Below, piece by piece: positions 5,252-6,191 of a DNA stretch of 6,191 bases (positions are counted from its first letter, which is position 1; the number at the start of each line of letters is the position of its first letter). The DNA comes from an uncultured Gammaproteobacteria bacterium. GTDB taxonomy: Bacteria; Pseudomonadota; Gammaproteobacteria; Pseudomonadales; Azotimanducaceae_A. The notes under the pieces are model-generated. The model worked only from the letters and a program-made list of their open reading frames with translations, made no database searches and was not told the origin of the DNA. Where the stretch lies: assembly GCA_913049565.1 (NCBI GenBank), contig CAJWZG010000167.1, positions 1 through 6,191 on the forward strand, given 5' to 3'. The translations under genes and the position numbers were made by a program.

Positions 5252-6191
5252 ATGAATCAAATGACTTTGGACAGTCAGCTTCAGAACGATCAATGGGTTG
5301 GAGAGAAAGACGCCCTTTGGCCGCCAGAGCCCAACCGAGATTATGGGTTGAAGAGACTGAACGGATTTATCGAAAAAGCAGGGCGCCACTACCAGACCCA
5401 TCGTAATGGCGACTTCGGTCGTGAAAGCCATACGAATGTCTCCGTTCTCTCGCCCTATTTGCGTCATCGAATCATCAGCGAAACCGAAGTGCTTCAGGCT
5501 GTGCTATCACGTCATAGCCCGTCCGAAGCCTTCAAATTTGTGCAGGAGGTGTTCTGGCGATCCTATTGGAAAGGCTGGCTGGAACATCGAAGCCATTTGT
5601 GGCCAGAGTATCAGCGAGCTTTGCCAGCGAGCTTTGAGCGCTGGGCACAAAGCTCACGGGCGCTGAAGGCTTATGAAGCAGCCATCGGCGCACAAACACA
5701 GATTCCGATATTCAACGAGTGGTGTGAGGAACTTAAAGAGACTGGCTACCTGCACAACCACGCGAGAATGTGGTTCGCCTCTATCTGGGTGTTCACGCTG
5801 CGGCTGCCTTGGCAGTTGGGGGCTGATTTCTTTGTACGCCACCTGCTTGACGGCGATCCTGCGAGTAACACATTAGGATGGCGCTGGGTTGCAGGTCTGC
5901 ACACCGTTGGCAAATGCTATTTAGCGACGGCCAAGAATATTCGTACCTGCGCCGAACAGCGGTTAATGGGCCGCACTGATAACGAGTTGGGGCTGAACCG
6001 GCTTAGCACGACGACGTTCACCATTGCTGAGCAGTTGTCTGCCGAGGGTCTGCAGAAAACCGATATCCATTGGTGTACCCCAGAGACGGCGAACGAAAGT
6101 GGATACCGGTGCAACAAGGGGCGTACTGCGCTGCTCGTCACAGAGGAGGACTTAACTTGGGTGCCTACGCAACACGCGGACGCACTGGTGG
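5252..6191 (+). CDS. Photolyase/cryptochrome FAD-binding domain protein, short form, 3' partial
   Basis: The frame is open from ATG 5252 past the window end, with 313 codons visible. It corresponds to the helical FAD-binding domain of DNA photolyases and cryptochromes; the N-terminal alpha/beta antenna-chromophore domain of about 200 residues is absent. Motifs in order are LSPYL (66-70), EVFWRSYWKGW (99-109), IPIFNEW (151-157), ETGYLHNHARMW (163-174), RHLLDGDPASNTLGWRWVAG (196-215) and a C-terminal ALLVTEEDL stretch (293-301). Aligned by motif to E. coli photolyase, Asn206 matches the flavin N5-facing Asn378, and Trp210, Trp187 and Trp131 match the electron-transfer triad Trp382, Trp359 and Trp306. 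Ser104 stands where CPD photolyases have the substrate-contacting Glu274. It is therefore probably a blue-light flavoprotein; whether it repairs DNA or signals is open. Related stand-alone proteins occur in proteobacteria (from memory). The ribosome site is weak (GAGCG); ATG 5261 is an alternative start. Frame upstream of 5252 contains no antenna-domain sequence. Confidence 0.85.
   Translation, partial: MNQMTLDSQLQNDQWVGEKDALWPPEPNRDYGLKRLNGFIEKAGRHYQTHRNGDFGRESHTNVSVLSPYLRHRIISETEVLQAVLSRHSPSEAFKFVQEVFWRSYWKGWLEHRSHLWPEYQRALPASFERWAQSSRALKAYEAAIGAQTQIPIFNEWCEELKETGYLHNHARMWFASIWVFTLRLPWQLGADFFVRHLLDGDPASNTLGWRWVAGLHTVGKCYLATAKNIRTCAEQRLMGRTDNELGLNRLSTTTFTIAEQLSAEGLQKTDIHWCTPETANESGYRCNKGRTALLVTEEDLTWVPTQHADALV

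Overview
The window looks like ordinary chromosome from a free-living, probably aerobic proteobacterium. Base composition is near 50% GC by eye and the gene types resemble marine Gammaproteobacteria. This assignment is inferred from remembered protein similarity only; nothing in the window fixes the taxon. No mobile element, phage gene, RNA gene or CRISPR array was seen, and no gene-free stretch exceeds about 200 bases.

Layout, left to right. (1) 1-350 (+): the C-terminal end of a family III (CaiB/BaiF) CoA transferase. (2) 368-2563 (+): a large fused protein with an NADH-dehydrogenase-like FAD/NAD oxidoreductase half followed by a complete selenophosphate synthetase (SelD) half. (3) 2610-3695 (-), convergent with selD: a MetX-family homoserine/serine O-acyltransferase. 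It is full length and recognisable at both ends, but broken at codon 264 by an in-frame TGA. (4) 3818-4111 (-): a small, very acidic helical protein of unknown function. (5) 4219-4674 (+), divergent from gene 4: a small split-barrel nitroreductase/flavin-dependent oxidoreductase-like protein. (6) 4741-5070 (-; could extend to 5178), convergent with gene 5: an acidic protein of unknown function. (7) 5252 to the window end (+), divergent from gene 6: a photolyase/cryptochrome FAD-binding domain without the N-terminal antenna domain.

The genes do not form one pathway. SelD makes selenophosphate for selenouridine tRNA and/or selenocysteine, but no selA, selB, selC or mnmH partner lies here. The MetX-like enzyme belongs to methionine/cysteine synthesis. 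Genes 5 and 7 are probably flavoproteins. Strand changes are frequent, so most genes are probably separate transcription units. Hairpins lie between both convergent pairs, and dyad sequences lie between both divergent pairs.

The points most worth a second look are: the in-frame TGA in an otherwise intact MetX-like gene next to selD; the SelD fusion itself; and the short photolyase-like protein, which keeps the electron-transfer tryptophans but has Ser where CPD photolyases have the substrate-binding Glu. No clearly undescribed multi-gene system is visible.
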